Notes: generated from the sequence alone by a model not told the origin. Positions 16,984 to 26,186 are shown, numbered from the stretch's first letter. The stretch is 64,000 bases of DNA from Bacteroidota bacterium (GCA_036522515.1 DATDFQ010000028.1:18007-82006), one strand, 5' to 3'. A program made the numbers and translations.

Positions 16984-17925
16984 CTATACCTTATCAATCG
17001 TCAGCAGGAGCATGAGACAGGGGAGATAGACCAAGGAAGCGAAAAACATCCGCCGGGAGTAAAAGTTAAATTCGACCGGATCGGCCGCGTGAATTCCAGC
17101 CGGGGAACGCCGCGACTGCCTGGCAAGAAGGACTCCGATTGAGAGAAAGCCGAGACTGAGCATCGCGGCCCCGGTTACGGACATGAGGCCCGTCATTCCG
17201 GCGAATGCCGGGGCGAGGCTCACCGGCACGAGCCCGATCGAATAGGCGAGGATTTGCCGGCTTGTGCGCCTCCCGCCCGGGTCATCCACGGTCAGTATCT
17301 TGAACCCTGCCCGCGCATAATCGCGGCGGTACATCCAGGCGAGAGAGAGAAAATGAGGCATCTGCCAGCAAAACAAAATGGCGAACAACACGGCCGCCTC
17401 CGTCCCGATGCTGTTCCGGGCAGCCGTCCATCCCATGACCGGAGGAAGCGCGCCCGGAATGGCTCCGACGAGAGTGGAGTAGGGGGTGATGCGCTTGAGG
17501 GGAGTATAGAGAAAGATGTATGTCGCGAATGTCACCGCCGCGAGGAATCCGGTCAGGATATTTACGAAGAGCGTCAGCTCGAGCATTCCGGCCGCGGCGA
17601 TCACGATTCCGAAGGTCAGGCATTCGGAGGGTTCGAGCCGGCCCGCCGGCAGGGGTCTTCGCTCTGTCCGCTTCATCAGCGAATCATACTCTCGCTCGAT
17701 GAATTGGTTGAGAGCGCCCGCCCCGCCCCCGAGAAGAGCAGTCCCGAGCGCCAGGTGCACAAACAGTATATAGTGAAACGGTCCGGAGCTCGCAAGATAG
17801 AACCCGCAAAGCGAGGTCAGGACGGAAAGACCCGTCAATTCGGGCTTCATCAGCTCCCCGTAATCGGACAACTTCGATAAAAGCGGATACCTCGCGCGCC
17901 CGATCGCCTTTGCCGTTCCGTTCAT
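16984..17925 (-). CDS. ctaB: Protoheme IX farnesyltransferase (heme O synthase)
   Basis: A 313-residue UbiA-family prenyltransferase with about nine membrane helices that adds a farnesyl group to heme b to make heme o. The Asp-rich motif is in NQFIEREYDSLMKRTERRPLPAGR, and the second motif in WMYRRDYARAGFKILTVDD. The ATG at 17925 overlaps the ctaA stop (ATGA). The open frame extends to 18717 but only shadows ctaA. With ctaA it supplies heme a for the oxidase encoded upstream. Confidence 0.94.
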   Translation of the reverse strand: MNGTAKAIGRARYPLLSKLSDYGELMKPELTGLSVLTSLCGFYLASSGPFHYILFVHLALGTALLGGGAGALNQFIEREYDSLMKRTERRPLPAGRLEPSECLTFGIVIAAAGMLELTLFVNILTGFLAAVTFATYIFLYTPLKRITPYSTLVGAIPGALPPVMGWTAARNSIGTEAAVLFAILFCWQMPHFLSLAWMYRRDYARAGFKILTVDDPGGRRTSRQILAYSIGLVPVSLAPAFAGMTGLMSVTGAAMLSLGFLSIGVLLARQSRRSPAGIHAADPVEFNFYSRRMFFASLVYLPCLMLLLTIDKV

Positions 17926-18968
17926 GAGGCGCCTCCATACGCCGATTGGGCGGAGGCGGAATGAAGGATTCCAAGGCGCGGCAGTCCCCACACTCTGGCG
18001 CCATGCAGTGTCGCGAGCGCGAGACCCACAAGCAGTAACGCACCCGTCGCGACATGCGCGGTCGCAGGAAGAACAGCTTTCCCGGAGAGAACCGTCATCG
18101 CGCCGAGCAGGATCTGGACGGCCACGAGCGCGCCAAGGATCCAGCCGAACCGTGAAAACCGGCCCGAGACCGGTGCAAGCCTGACGAGTCTTACCGAAGT
18201 CCATAGGACGAGAAGGAAGACCGGCACCGCCCAGATCCGGTGAACCAGATGGATCAGCACCTGAGAGGAAGAGATGGGACCGTCCGCCGCAATCCGGATC
18301 CCAAGGTCGAGGAGCGTGGCATTGTAGCGCGCGAGAGCGTCCGCCGAGAGTGACGGAAGAAGCTGGCCGTAGGCCAGAGGGAAGTCGGGGATCGCAAGTC
18401 CGGAATCGGTATGGCGCATGAGGGCGCCGAGCATCAACTGGATGAAGACCGCGGCGGTCGCCGAGCCGGCCAGCCAAACGATCGAGCGCGAGCGGGCCGG
18501 CGGGCGCGGCTGAGCGCTCCGCCACCAGGGGGAAGTAAAGAGCGCAAGGGACGCGACGACGACAAAAAATGTCTGGGCGAGCATCGCATGACCGACTGAG
18601 AGGGCGGGCGGAAGGAGAAGAAGCACGGTCAGACCGCCAAGGAGGCCCTGCGCGACGACGAGGCCGACTGCCGCAACCCCGAGGATCCGCACCCATCTCC
18701 GGTCTTCGCGCTTCCAAAGCCAGATTGCGAGGAGAACCGTCAGGAAACCGACGGCCGAGGCGATCAGGCGATGCGTGTGCTCGAAGACGATCCCGCCGAC
18801 CATCTGGTCAAGCGGGAAGGCGAACATAAACCGGCCGTACGTGTTCGGCCAGTCGGGCACCGAGAGCCCCGAACCGGTACTGGTCACCAGACCGCCCGCG
18901 ACGATGAGGAGGAACGTGCAGACTGCCGTCCCGAGGGCGAACCGGTGAAGGTTCCTGTAACTCGTCAA
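17922..18968 (-). CDS. ctaA: Heme A synthase (CtaA/COX15), TTG start
   Basis: A 348-residue membrane protein converting heme o to heme a. It has eight predicted helices and four conserved histidines in FEHTHRLIAS, SVGHAMLAQ, HLVHRIW and ATAHVATG. The two halves are related by internal duplication, as is usual for COX15 (TGSGLSVPDWPNTYG and DSGLAIPDFPLAYGQ). I start at TTG 18968, which overlaps the coxB stop (TTGA) with GGAGAG seven bases upstream; the open frame reaches 19157 but that only shadows coxB. This repeats the trpG arrangement. Confidence 0.92.
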   Translation of the reverse strand: MTSYRNLHRFALGTAVCTFLLIVAGGLVTSTGSGLSVPDWPNTYGRFMFAFPLDQMVGGIVFEHTHRLIASAVGFLTVLLAIWLWKREDRRWVRILGVAAVGLVVAQGLLGGLTVLLLLPPALSVGHAMLAQTFFVVVASLALFTSPWWRSAQPRPPARSRSIVWLAGSATAAVFIQLMLGALMRHTDSGLAIPDFPLAYGQLLPSLSADALARYNATLLDLGIRIAADGPISSSQVLIHLVHRIWAVPVFLLVLWTSVRLVRLAPVSGRFSRFGWILGALVAVQILLGAMTVLSGKAVLPATAHVATGALLLVGLALATLHGARVWGLPRLGILHSASAQSAYGGAS

Positions 18969-20326
18969 TGCTTGCTCTCCGCGGCCGGGGGGGTCTGTGT
19001 CGAATCGGTCCCTGTTTGTGCCGGGGTTTGTTCCGGAGCCGATGCCTGGGTCAGGGCGGCCTCCTGCTGATCGAACCAGGCCTTGTACTCTTCGGGAGTC
19101 TGGACGGTCATGTATCCGCGCATGCGGAAATGGCCCAGGCCGCAAAGCTGGGCGCACGCGATCTCCGTGGGGGTCGCCGGAGCGATGACGACCTCGGAAA
19201 GCCCGGCGTCGGCCAGTTTCGTAAGAAGCTCTTCGGTAAGCGCGTCCCCCTTGTTTGCGGCGACTGCGCCCGATTTGTCGTTGTAGGATTCCATCACCAC
19301 GAAGGCATCCATGTTCGACATCTGGCGGGCCGAAATCTCCTTCACACCCGCCTCGACCAGTTTCGTGACGGCGTCTTCGCTCAGCGGATCGTTCTTCGAG
19401 ATCATGGCGGCGCCGCTCGAATCCTTGTGGTCCTCCATCGAGACGAACTTATCCAGATTCGCTACACGCCGGACAGGCGCATCGGTCATGCCGGCCTCGG
19501 CCAGCTTCGTCGCGTTCTCGGCCGTGAGATGATCGCCCTTGGATGCGATCGTGCCCGAGCTGTCGGCGTACTCCTTCATGAGCATCAGATCCTCATGGCC
19601 CGATCCGGCGGAAATCGCCGTGTGCGTCAGTTCGGGAAGCTTCAGCATTCGCACGCGCTTCATTGCGTCGGCGATCGAGAACGAGTGGCGCAATTCCTCC
19701 CGCACTTCCGAAGTCGTCTTCGTCGGCGTGAACCAGACGGGGATGACCATGCCGGGGATGGCGTCCTGCTTGACGCGAAACGCGGGTAGATTGAAGCTGT
19801 GAATCACGTCCTTGGTGCTGAGCTGGACGATCACCGGCTTGTTGACGGGGAGGTTGAGATTGTTGTTGGTGACGATGTCGTCCTTCGCGTCGGGGTCGGT
19901 GCGGTCGAGCCCGAGCGGGTTATCGGTGTCGATCAGCCCGATCGAGGTCCGGCCGAATTTGCCGTCCGGGCCGGGATAGTGGATGTTCCATGCGAATTGT
20001 TCCGCCACGACGCGGACGATCGTCGCGTCCTTTTCCGCCGGAAACGCGTCGACGCGCTTCGACCAGAGGGGGATGGAAAACGCCGCGAGGAGCACGATCT
20101 CCGCGACGAGCACGCCGACTTCGATGTAGCTCGAATAATGGCTCTTGACGCCCGCGTAATTTGCGGTGGGATTCTTCGACCTGCGAAAGCGGACGAGCGT
20201 GCTGATGTAGAAGGCGCCCCAACCCACGAACAGGATCAGCATCAGCCAGTGAACCAGCCCGATGAGGTGGTCGATCGCCGGACCATGCTGCGATGCGTCG
20301 GGAGGCAGCCCTAAAAATTGTTCCAT
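18965..20326 (-). CDS. coxB: Cytochrome c oxidase subunit II with three 48-residue repeats inserted in the CuA domain
   Basis: A 453-residue protein, far longer than usual. Two helices (about 19-43 and 66-87) anchor it; the CuA cupredoxin domain follows. CuA ligands are His176 (VIHSF), Cys391, Cys395, His399 and Met402 (CAQLCGLGHFRM). Relatives run from the WFTPTKT strand (199-204) to the Cys loop within a few residues; here about 185 intervene. Residues 247-390 are three tandem 48-residue repeats (247-294, 295-342, 343-390) sharing a DxSG...KxD.L(T/S).....KL..AG pattern. There is no cytochrome c domain. A Gln/Thr/Pro-rich tail ends the protein. The core is a confident CoxB; the insert's function is unknown. 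Confidence 0.93.
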   Translation of the reverse strand: MEQFLGLPPDASQHGPAIDHLIGLVHWLMLILFVGWGAFYISTLVRFRRSKNPTANYAGVKSHYSSYIEVGVLVAEIVLLAAFSIPLWSKRVDAFPAEKDATIVRVVAEQFAWNIHYPGPDGKFGRTSIGLIDTDNPLGLDRTDPDAKDDIVTNNNLNLPVNKPVIVQLSTKDVIHSFNLPAFRVKQDAIPGMVIPVWFTPTKTTSEVREELRHSFSIADAMKRVRMLKLPELTHTAISAGSGHEDLMLMKEYADSSGTIASKGDHLTAENATKLAEAGMTDAPVRRVANLDKFVSMEDHKDSSGAAMISKNDPLSEDAVTKLVEAGVKEISARQMSNMDAFVVMESYNDKSGAVAANKGDALTEELLTKLADAGLSEVVIAPATPTEIACAQLCGLGHFRMRGYMTVQTPEEYKAWFDQQEAALTQASAPEQTPAQTGTDSTQTPPAAESKH

Positions 20327-20616
20327 TCCATGACTCCTTTTTCGTCGTTCTGGCGAAGTACGCCTTGTTGATCGATGTATGTCTGTGCTGAAAGTTGGCC
20401 CCGGAGCCGTCGATACCGCCTCCAGAGCATCACGAAGAAGAGCGAAATGATCCCCAGGACGAATCCGGTGATCCCGAGCATGACCAGGAGAGCCGTGTTC
20501 ATGCCCGCGTTCATGGGGGAATCGTTCGCCCTGTAACAGACCGGGCAGGCCGCCGCGGAGCCGGAGAGCGCCAGCGTGAGCGCCGCGGGGAGCGAGAGAA
20601 AAAGAAATCGTTTCAT
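20311..20616 (-). CDS. Small membrane protein with CPVCY motif in the oxidase operon
   Basis: 101 residues: a signal-peptide-like start, then CPVCY at about 24-28, a membrane helix (about 43-64), and a cytoplasmic tail that begins WRRYRRLRG. It overlaps coxB by 16 bases and the 68-residue gene by 4. I do not recognise a named family. The CxxC at the outer face just after the predicted cleavage region could bind copper or be redox-active, but this is inference from position next to the CuA subunit gene. Confidence 0.72.
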   Translation of the reverse strand: MKRFLFLSLPAALTLALSGSAAACPVCYRANDSPMNAGMNTALLVMLGITGFVLGIISLFFVMLWRRYRRLRGQLSAQTYIDQQGVLRQNDEKGVMEWNNF

Positions 20617-20819
20617 AAATACCCCACGTGTCTGAGTTTCTTCAGGATCCTGATGCCGTAGAGGATGAGCGCAAGGCCCGCGGCGAGCGAAGCGACGGCC
20701 GCGAGCAGCGTCCAGACGTCGCCCGAGCCCGAGTACGACCGGAAGAGCCAGACGGAAAACCCGATCGCGAGCAGGACCGAGAGAGAGATGAAGAAAATAT
20801 GGAATGCCTTAAGGGACAC
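20613..20819 (-). CDS. Small two-helix membrane protein in the oxidase operon
   Basis: 68 residues with two predicted membrane helices (about 8-27 and 35-59) and a basic C-terminal tail, IRILKKLRHVGYL. It overlaps the subunit IV gene by 11 bases and the 101-residue gene by 4, so it is embedded in the operon. No family is recognised. Such small proteins may be minor oxidase subunits or assembly helpers; only location supports this. Confidence 0.68.
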   Translation of the reverse strand: MSLKAFHIFFISLSVLLAIGFSVWLFRSYSGSGDVWTLLAAVASLAAGLALILYGIRILKKLRHVGYL

Positions 20820-21123
20820 TGTGATAGAGGATCGGATCCGAGTGATGGAAGAGCGGAAGCGACATCAGGACGGCGAAGAACACGACGGTCAACAGAAGCG
20901 TGGCGTAGATGACCTTCTTCTCGGAGACGAGGTGCATGAAGTAGCTTGCGACCAGAGACCCCTTGATGGTTGCGATCACGAGCGCCACGGTGATGGCCAT
21001 GGGAACGGAAAGATGAAGCCGCGAGATCGCGACCGTGACGATCGTCAGGCAGAGAAGCGCGACGAACACGGTGACGTACTTCCTGACATGTTTCTTGATT
21101 TCCTGCGGGTCGGCGGATTCCAT
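20809..21123 (-). CDS. coxD: Cytochrome c oxidase subunit IV
   Basis: 104 residues, three predicted helices, matching the prokaryotic COX4 family seen in caa3/aa3 operons: an N-terminal hydrophilic segment (EIKKHVRKY), then VFVALLCLTIVTVAIS, AITVALVIATIKGSLVASYFMHL with the family KxxxVxxxFMHL core, and a third helix. I start at ATG 21123, 8 bases after the coxC stop; the frame is open upstream only as a shadow of coxC. The gene symbol follows family naming. Confidence 0.85.
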   Translation of the reverse strand: MESADPQEIKKHVRKYVTVFVALLCLTIVTVAISRLHLSVPMAITVALVIATIKGSLVASYFMHLVSEKKVIYATLLLTVVFFAVLMSLPLFHHSDPILYHSVP

Positions 21124-21131
21124 GCTGGCTC

Positions 21132-21716
21132 CTATAAGAGGTAGAGTACGGGAAACAGGAAAATCCAGACGAGATCGACGAAATGCCAGTAGAGTCCGGC
21201 AACCTCGATCCGGTTGGTGAAGCGGGCGGGCTCGGTCTTCCACATTTTGCTTCCGGGCCCCCAGAAGTACGAATTCACGATCATCCCCCCGATGACGTGG
21301 ATCCCGTGCAATCCGGTCAGCGTAAAGTAGATCGCAAAGAACGTGTTCTTGCTCGGAATGTCTCCCATCCGGATATGGTGGCTGTACTCGAAGTACTTGA
21401 TGATCAGGAACCCGAACCCGAGAAGGATCGTCAACCCGAGATAGAGCTTGTATTTCCGGAAGTCCTTCATCATCAGCGACGCCCAGGCCATGACCATCGT
21501 GATGCTGGAGGTGATGAGGACTCCGGTGTTGACCGTCGCGAGCAGGACATCCAGCTCTCCGTGCGGCCATTCAGGCGCCCCGAGACGAAGCAGGATGTAG
21601 GTCGTGAAGAGCGCGCCGAATAACATGACTTCCGAGGCGAGGAAGAGCCAGATCCCCGCCTTGGCGTTGAACAGGCCGGTGTCGGGGCGGGCGGTAACGG
21701 TATAGGGAATTTCCAT
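21132..21716 (-). CDS. coxC: Cytochrome c oxidase subunit III
   Basis: 194 residues, five predicted helices, short form of subunit III typical of bacterial caa3/ba-type operons. It contains KAGIWLFLASEVMLFGALF at the first helix, then LHGIHVIGGM and a C-terminal AGLYWHFVDLVWIFLFPVLYL with the conserved WHFVD. It starts 3 bases after the coxA stop. Subunit III stabilises the core and helps proton uptake; it carries no metal. Confidence 0.95.
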   Translation of the reverse strand: MEIPYTVTARPDTGLFNAKAGIWLFLASEVMLFGALFTTYILLRLGAPEWPHGELDVLLATVNTGVLITSSITMVMAWASLMMKDFRKYKLYLGLTILLGFGFLIIKYFEYSHHIRMGDIPSKNTFFAIYFTLTGLHGIHVIGGMIVNSYFWGPGSKMWKTEPARFTNRIEVAGLYWHFVDLVWIFLFPVLYLL

Positions 21717-21719
21717 GAT

Positions 21720-23513
21720 TTACGATTTGGTTGATTGGTTCTGGGGAGTAAAATCGGACGCCGCACCGGGGACCGAGTACTCGTACGGACCATGGTAGAC
21801 TTCCGGGACAGTGGCAAAATTTCCGTGCGGAATCGGGGGAGTCGGCGCCGCGGCCCACTCGAGGGTCGTCGCCTGCCAGCAATTCTCCTCCGCCTTCTTC
21901 CCCTTCCTGATGCTCAGGAAGAGATTGAGGATGAAGACGAGCTGAACGATTCCCATCACCCACGCGCCGACCGACATGACTTCGTTCAGGTGAAGGACTC
22001 CCTGGGCGTGGGCGTACTGCTGTCCGCCGTCATACAGTCGGCGCGACACGCCCGCAAGCCCCTGAATGAGCATCGGGAAGAAGATGACGTTCATGCAAAT
22101 GAACGTGCCCCAGAAATGGATCTTGCCCATCGCCTCGTTCATCTTCCGTCCGGTGATTTTGGGGAACCAGTAATAGATCCCGGCAAAGAGGCCGAAGAGC
22201 GTCCCCGGCGCCACGACATAGTGGAAGTGGCCGATCACGTAATACGTGTCATGGAGCGGTATGTCCGAAGCGGCGAGCCCCAGCGGGAGCCCCGTCAGGC
22301 CGCCGATCCCGAACATCGGAAGAAATGCGAGCGCGAAGAGCATGGGAGTCGTGAACCGTATCGACGCCCCGTAGAGGCTCATGAACAATGCGGAGAGAAT
22401 GATCACGGAGGGGATCGAAATGATCATCGTCGTCGTCTGGAAGAACGAGCTGATGGCGGTGCCCATCCCGGTGAGAAACATATGATGGGCCCAGACGATG
22501 AACGACATGAACCCGAGGAAGATCACGGAGTAGACGAGCGATTTATATCCCCAGAGCGGCTTCCGGGTGTTGTTCGCGATGACTTCCGCGACGATTCCGA
22601 GAGCGGGGAGGATCAGCACGTAGACCTCCGGGTGAGCGAGGAACCAGAAGAGATGCTGCCAGAGAAGCGGGTTCCCGCCTCCGCTGTTGGGCCACACCTG
22701 GCCGCTTACGACAAGCCCCGACGGAAGGAAGAAGCTCGTTCCCGCGACCCTGTCCATCAGCTGAAGCACGCCGGCCGCCTCGAGAGGCGGAAACGCCAAC
22801 AGCAGAAGGAACCCCGTCACCAGCTGAGACCAGACAAAGAACGGGAGGCGCATGAACGAAAGGCCCTTCGCCCGGAGCTGGAGTATCGTGACGATAAAAT
22901 TGACCGAGCCGAGCAGGGAGGAGGTGATCAGAAAGACCATGCCGAGAAGCCAGAACGTCTGGCCGCCCCAGAATCCGGGGATCGTGACATCGGATAGCGG
23001 AGGGTACGACGTCCAGCCCGACTGGGCTGCGCCGCCCGGCACGAAGAAACTTCCGAGCATCGTCACGCCGCCCACGAAGTAGACCCAGTAGCTCGCCATG
23101 TTCAGCTTCGGGAAGGCCATATCGGGCGCGCCGATCTGGAGGGGCATGACATAGTTTCCGAACGCGCCCACCGCAAGGGGAACGACGCCGAGGAACACCA
23201 TGATCGTGCCGTGCATCGCGCCGAGCTGGTTGTAGAATTCCGGCAGCATGATGCCTCCGGGCGCGCGGTCTTCACCGAGAAGGGAACCGATCCAGGGAAT
23301 CGGATCGCCGGGGTACGCGAGCTGCCAGCGCATGATCATCATCAGCCCGAAGCCGAAGAACAGGAATATCATGCTGGTGAGCGCGTACTGGAGGCCGATC
23401 ACCTTGTGATCGGTGGAGAAGACGTACTTGCGCCAGAACGGCAGCTCGTGCTCGTGGTGCAGCTCCGTGTGCGGCACCGCGACCGCCGCGGGCGTGACGT
23501 GGTTGGTTTTCAT
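21720..23513 (-). CDS. coxA: Cytochrome c oxidase subunit I
   Basis: A 597-residue, 12-helix heme-copper oxidase core. Visible are the low-spin heme region with LGAMHGTIMVFL, the CuB His-Tyr cross-link motif HLFWFLAHPEVYVLILPALGIVAE, the CuB histidine pair VWAHHMFL, and the heme a3/a ligands in GHFHYVVAPG. E in HPEVY points to the A-type family with a D-channel glutamate region; channel assignment needs an alignment. The N-terminus is cytoplasmic with a His-rich HTELHHEHELP. Confidence 0.96.
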   Translation of the reverse strand: MKTNHVTPAAVAVPHTELHHEHELPFWRKYVFSTDHKVIGLQYALTSMIFLFFGFGLMMIMRWQLAYPGDPIPWIGSLLGEDRAPGGIMLPEFYNQLGAMHGTIMVFLGVVPLAVGAFGNYVMPLQIGAPDMAFPKLNMASYWVYFVGGVTMLGSFFVPGGAAQSGWTSYPPLSDVTIPGFWGGQTFWLLGMVFLITSSLLGSVNFIVTILQLRAKGLSFMRLPFFVWSQLVTGFLLLLAFPPLEAAGVLQLMDRVAGTSFFLPSGLVVSGQVWPNSGGGNPLLWQHLFWFLAHPEVYVLILPALGIVAEVIANNTRKPLWGYKSLVYSVIFLGFMSFIVWAHHMFLTGMGTAISSFFQTTTMIISIPSVIILSALFMSLYGASIRFTTPMLFALAFLPMFGIGGLTGLPLGLAASDIPLHDTYYVIGHFHYVVAPGTLFGLFAGIYYWFPKITGRKMNEAMGKIHFWGTFICMNVIFFPMLIQGLAGVSRRLYDGGQQYAHAQGVLHLNEVMSVGAWVMGIVQLVFILNLFLSIRKGKKAEENCWQATTLEWAAAPTPPIPHGNFATVPEVYHGPYEYSVPGAASDFTPQNQSTKS

Positions 23514-23611
23514 AGACCTCGATTCATCGTAAGTGGTGTCAGGTGAGCCGTCGTCCCGGCCGTTCCCTCAGGGACCGGCGGGGGTGGCGCTCCCGGTGGA
23601 GGCCTGCCTGC

Positions 23612-24325
23612 TTACTTTCCGGTGAAGGTAAAATCCACCGTCTTGGTGTCGCTCGCCCCGACCGTGACTTTCATCGTCTGTGTCCCGTACACTTCATGCC
23701 AGGCTTCCACTTCGTAGTCGCCTGCCGGGAGGCCTTTGATCTCGAAGCTTCCCTTGTCATCGGTGACGCTGTAGAACGGATGATCGAGGACTCCGACGTA
23801 TGCCGCCATCCAGCTGTGGACGTCGCACTTGACCTTCACCATCACTTCGCTGGTGGCGAATGTCTTCACGTTTTTCATGCCCTGCTTGGGTTGCGCCATG
23901 TTGAACGGCGTGCTGTTCTTCGGGAGGGCGTGGATGTTGTGGAGGGTTGCATCGCTGTTCACGATTTCGAGCGGCTGATTGGCCATCATTCCGAACACGT
24001 GGGGATGGTATGTGCATCCGCGCTGGTCGATCGATTTCTTGTCCTTCGCAACCGGAAACTTCTTCCCTTCGAGCCCTTTCTTGACATAGACGAAGGACCA
24101 CTGAAGGGTGTTATTGGAATTCACGACGGTTTTCTCGGAGGGGACCTGCTTTCCCTCGTGCATCTTCAGGCATTTTTGGTCTGCGCCCATCGTAATCATG
24201 GTCACGGGCGGCTTTGTCCCCTTGAAATTGACTTTTCCAACGATTGTCCCTGCATCGGCGCGGGCGGCGGTAAACAGAATGGAAGCTGCCAGGAGGGAAA
24301 GGAACAACCAAGTGTTACGTTTCAT
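23612..24325 (-). CDS. Secreted cupredoxin / carboxypeptidase-regulatory-like protein
   Basis: 237 residues. A clear signal peptide (to about residue 25, ending RADAG) is followed by a cupredoxin-like domain whose possible type 1 copper ligands are His in LHNIH, Cys and His in VKCDVHSWM, and the Met there. A C-terminal beta-sandwich follows (GSFEIKGLPAGDYEVEAWHE), like the carboxypeptidase regulatory fold. AGGAGA precedes the ATG. It heads the oxidase operon, 98 bases before coxA, so an electron-donor or copper-supply role is plausible but inferred. Confidence 0.85.
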   Translation of the reverse strand: MKRNTWLFLSLLAASILFTAARADAGTIVGKVNFKGTKPPVTMITMGADQKCLKMHEGKQVPSEKTVVNSNNTLQWSFVYVKKGLEGKKFPVAKDKKSIDQRGCTYHPHVFGMMANQPLEIVNSDATLHNIHALPKNSTPFNMAQPKQGMKNVKTFATSEVMVKVKCDVHSWMAAYVGVLDHPFYSVTDDKGSFEIKGLPAGDYEVEAWHEVYGTQTMKVTVGASDTKTVDFTFTGK

Positions 24326-24684
24326 ACACGTTCTCCTAAGTGATTATGCAATAAGTAATTGGATTCTTAGCACCAAGAGCCTTTCCTCGCCGGCCGGCGA
24401 AGGAGCGGGGCTTGCGTTTCACATTCAGCCGCCAAATATACGCTTTTCCTACAACTAATTCAAGATAATATCCTCCTTGGTACTGGCTGATTTTCGATTC
24501 CTCCTCGTCACGCGACCTGAAGGTCGCGCCTACCGATCCCTCGGGCTTGGTAGCCGCAGCCTTTAGGCTGCGGGTTTTCGGCTCGCTTGTTGAAATTTAC
24601 ACGCTACATCCTCTTGTACTCTAGTAACGCGGGGAACTGGGGTGAGAGTTCAGGTCTGCGGTAAGAGAGAGGCGGGAACCGCGG
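24326..24684. other. 359-base intergenic region between phoU and the oxidase operon
   Basis: Holds the upstream region of the oxidase operon (transcribed to the left) and one compound family A repeat (24511-24572). CATAAT at 24348-24343 on the minus strand is a possible -10, without a good -35. No ORF or RNA is evident. Confidence 0.6.
24511..24572. repeat. Family A repeat pair
   Basis: CGCGACCTGAAGGTCGCG plus CCTACC (24511-24534), linker CGATCCCTCGGGCTT, then GGTAGC plus CGCAGCCTTTAGGCTGCG (24549-24572). The same compound layout, with the same linker, is seen at 13898-13960. Confidence 0.85.
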
Positions 24685-25365
24685 TTAGGATTGCGATCCC
24701 GGCTCGTCTTCGCCGGCGTGATGCTTCACGACCCGCGCCTGGGCCATGAATATCACCTCTTCCGCGATATTGGTCGAAAGGTCGGCGACGCGCTCCAGGT
24801 TTCTGCTGATGCGGATAAGATCGAGACCGGCATCGATGGTATTCTGGTCGCCCTTCATCATCTTGACGAAACCGGTGACCGTCTTCCGGTTCAGCTCATC
24901 GATCACGTCGTCCTGCAGAAGAACCGCCCTTCCGAGCCGGGCATCCCGGTGGATAAACCCGTCGAGCGCGTTCCGGAGCATCGATTGAGCGACCTTCGCC
25001 ATTTCCGGGATCTCGAGGAGCGTTCCCTGGGTGGGGAGCTGGACCAGCGTGAGGGCGGACTCGGCGATGTTTACCGCGTGGTCGCCGATCCGCTCGAGGT
25101 CGTTGTTGATCTTCTGCACGGCGAGGATGAGGCGCAAATCGATCGCCACCGGTTGCTGAAGCGCGAGGAGGTCGATGATCGCGTTATCGATTTCAATTTC
25201 GAGGGAATTCACGCGCTCGTCCTGTTCGATCACGAGCCGGGCGAGGCTCTCGTCGCGCTCGAGAAACGCCTTGATCGAACGCTTCACCGCCTCCTCGACG
25301 ACGCTCCCCATCTTGATGAGGCTCGTCTGCAGACTTTCGAGTTCACCTTCAAAGTGCCGTTTCAT
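24685..25365 (-). CDS. phoU: Phosphate transport regulator PhoU
   Basis: 226 residues, two PhoU three-helix repeats (about 9-100 and 115-210), with the metal-binding motif patterns [12 protein letters not shown] and [13 protein letters not shown]. PhoU relays transporter status to PhoR, damping the Pho regulon when phosphate is ample. The ATG at 25365 overlaps the pstB stop (ATGA). The upstream open frame is a pstB shadow. Confidence 0.95.
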   Translation of the reverse strand: MKRHFEGELESLQTSLIKMGSVVEEAVKRSIKAFLERDESLARLVIEQDERVNSLEIEIDNAIIDLLALQQPVAIDLRLILAVQKINNDLERIGDHAVNIAESALTLVQLPTQGTLLEIPEMAKVAQSMLRNALDGFIHRDARLGRAVLLQDDVIDELNRKTVTGFVKMMKGDQNTIDAGLDLIRISRNLERVADLSTNIAEEVIFMAQARVVKHHAGEDEPGSQS

Positions 25366-26186
25366 CCGAACCTTCCCGTAATGTAGTCCTCGGTCTGTTT
25401 TTTCGCCGGAGTCGTGAAGAGCTTTTTCGTCGCGTCGAACTCGATGAGCTGGCCGAGGTAGAGGAATGCGGTCCAATCGCTGATCCGCGCCGCCTGTTGC
25501 ATGTTGTGTGTGACGATGATGATGGTATAGCTCTCCTTGAGTTCGAAAATCAGCTCCTCGATTTTTGCGGTGGCGATCGGGTCGAGAGCGCTTGCCGGCT
25601 CGTCCATGAGAACGACTTCGGGGTCCACCGCGAGAGTCCGCGCGATGCAGAGGCGCTGTTGCTGCCCTCCCGAAAGGCTGACACCCGACTTATCGAGAGA
25701 ATCCTTGACCTCGTCCCACAACGCGGCCCTGCGCAGGCAGCGTTCGACGACCGGTGCGAGCTCCTTCTTGCTCATCCGGCTGTTGAGCCTCAATCCCGCC
25801 GCCACGTTATCGAAGATCGACATGGTGGGGAAGGGATTTGGCTTCTGAAAGACCATCCCCACCCGGCGGCGGAGGAGCACGGGATCGTAGCCGTTGACCG
25901 GCTCGCCGTCGAGAAGGACCGTGCCGTCCATCGTCCCTCCCCCGACTTCATGCATCCTGTTCAGGCACCGGAGAAAAGTGGATTTCCCGCACCCCGAGGG
26001 GCCGATGATCGCGGTGACACGCTTTGCAGCCATCTCCAGGGACATGTTCCTGAGAGCCTGGGTCTTTCCGAAAAAAGCGTTCAGTTCGCGCGTCGCCATC
26101 TTCGGCACGGCGGCGGCGCCGCCCGCGGAAGCGGGATGAATTTCGTTCGCGGCCGATGTCGTCATGACAGACTTACCGTTCGGCAT
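25362..26186 (-). CDS. pstB: Phosphate ABC transporter ATP-binding protein
   Basis: 274 residues: Walker [18 protein letters not shown], signature LSGGQQQRL, Walker B VVLMDEP, and H-loop [17 protein letters not shown], all PstB-specific. Start choice is uncertain: ATG 26186 (MPNGKSV) overlaps pstA by 14 bases; ATG 26165 (MTTSAANE) is the alternative. The Ala/Pro-rich first 30 residues are a disordered leader not seen in most homologues. Confidence 0.94.
   Translation of the reverse strand: MPNGKSVMTTSAANEIHPASAGGAAAVPKMATRELNAFFGKTQALRNMSLEMAAKRVTAIIGPSGCGKSTFLRCLNRMHEVGGGTMDGTVLLDGEPVNGYDPVLLRRRVGMVFQKPNPFPTMSIFDNVAAGLRLNSRMSKKELAPVVERCLRRAALWDEVKDSLDKSGVSLSGGQQQRLCIARTLAVDPEVVLMDEPASALDPIATAKIEELIFELKESYTIIIVTHNMQQAARISDWTAFLYLGQLIEFDATKKLFTTPAKKQTEDYITGRFG

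Noticed and set aside
18969..19157. N-terminal extension of ctaA
   Set aside because: Reads through the end of coxB in another frame; TTG 18968 has a good ribosome-binding site.
21735..22997. 420-codon open frame on the plus strand
   Set aside because: Antisense to coxA, very high in Arg/Glu/Asp/His, no domain.
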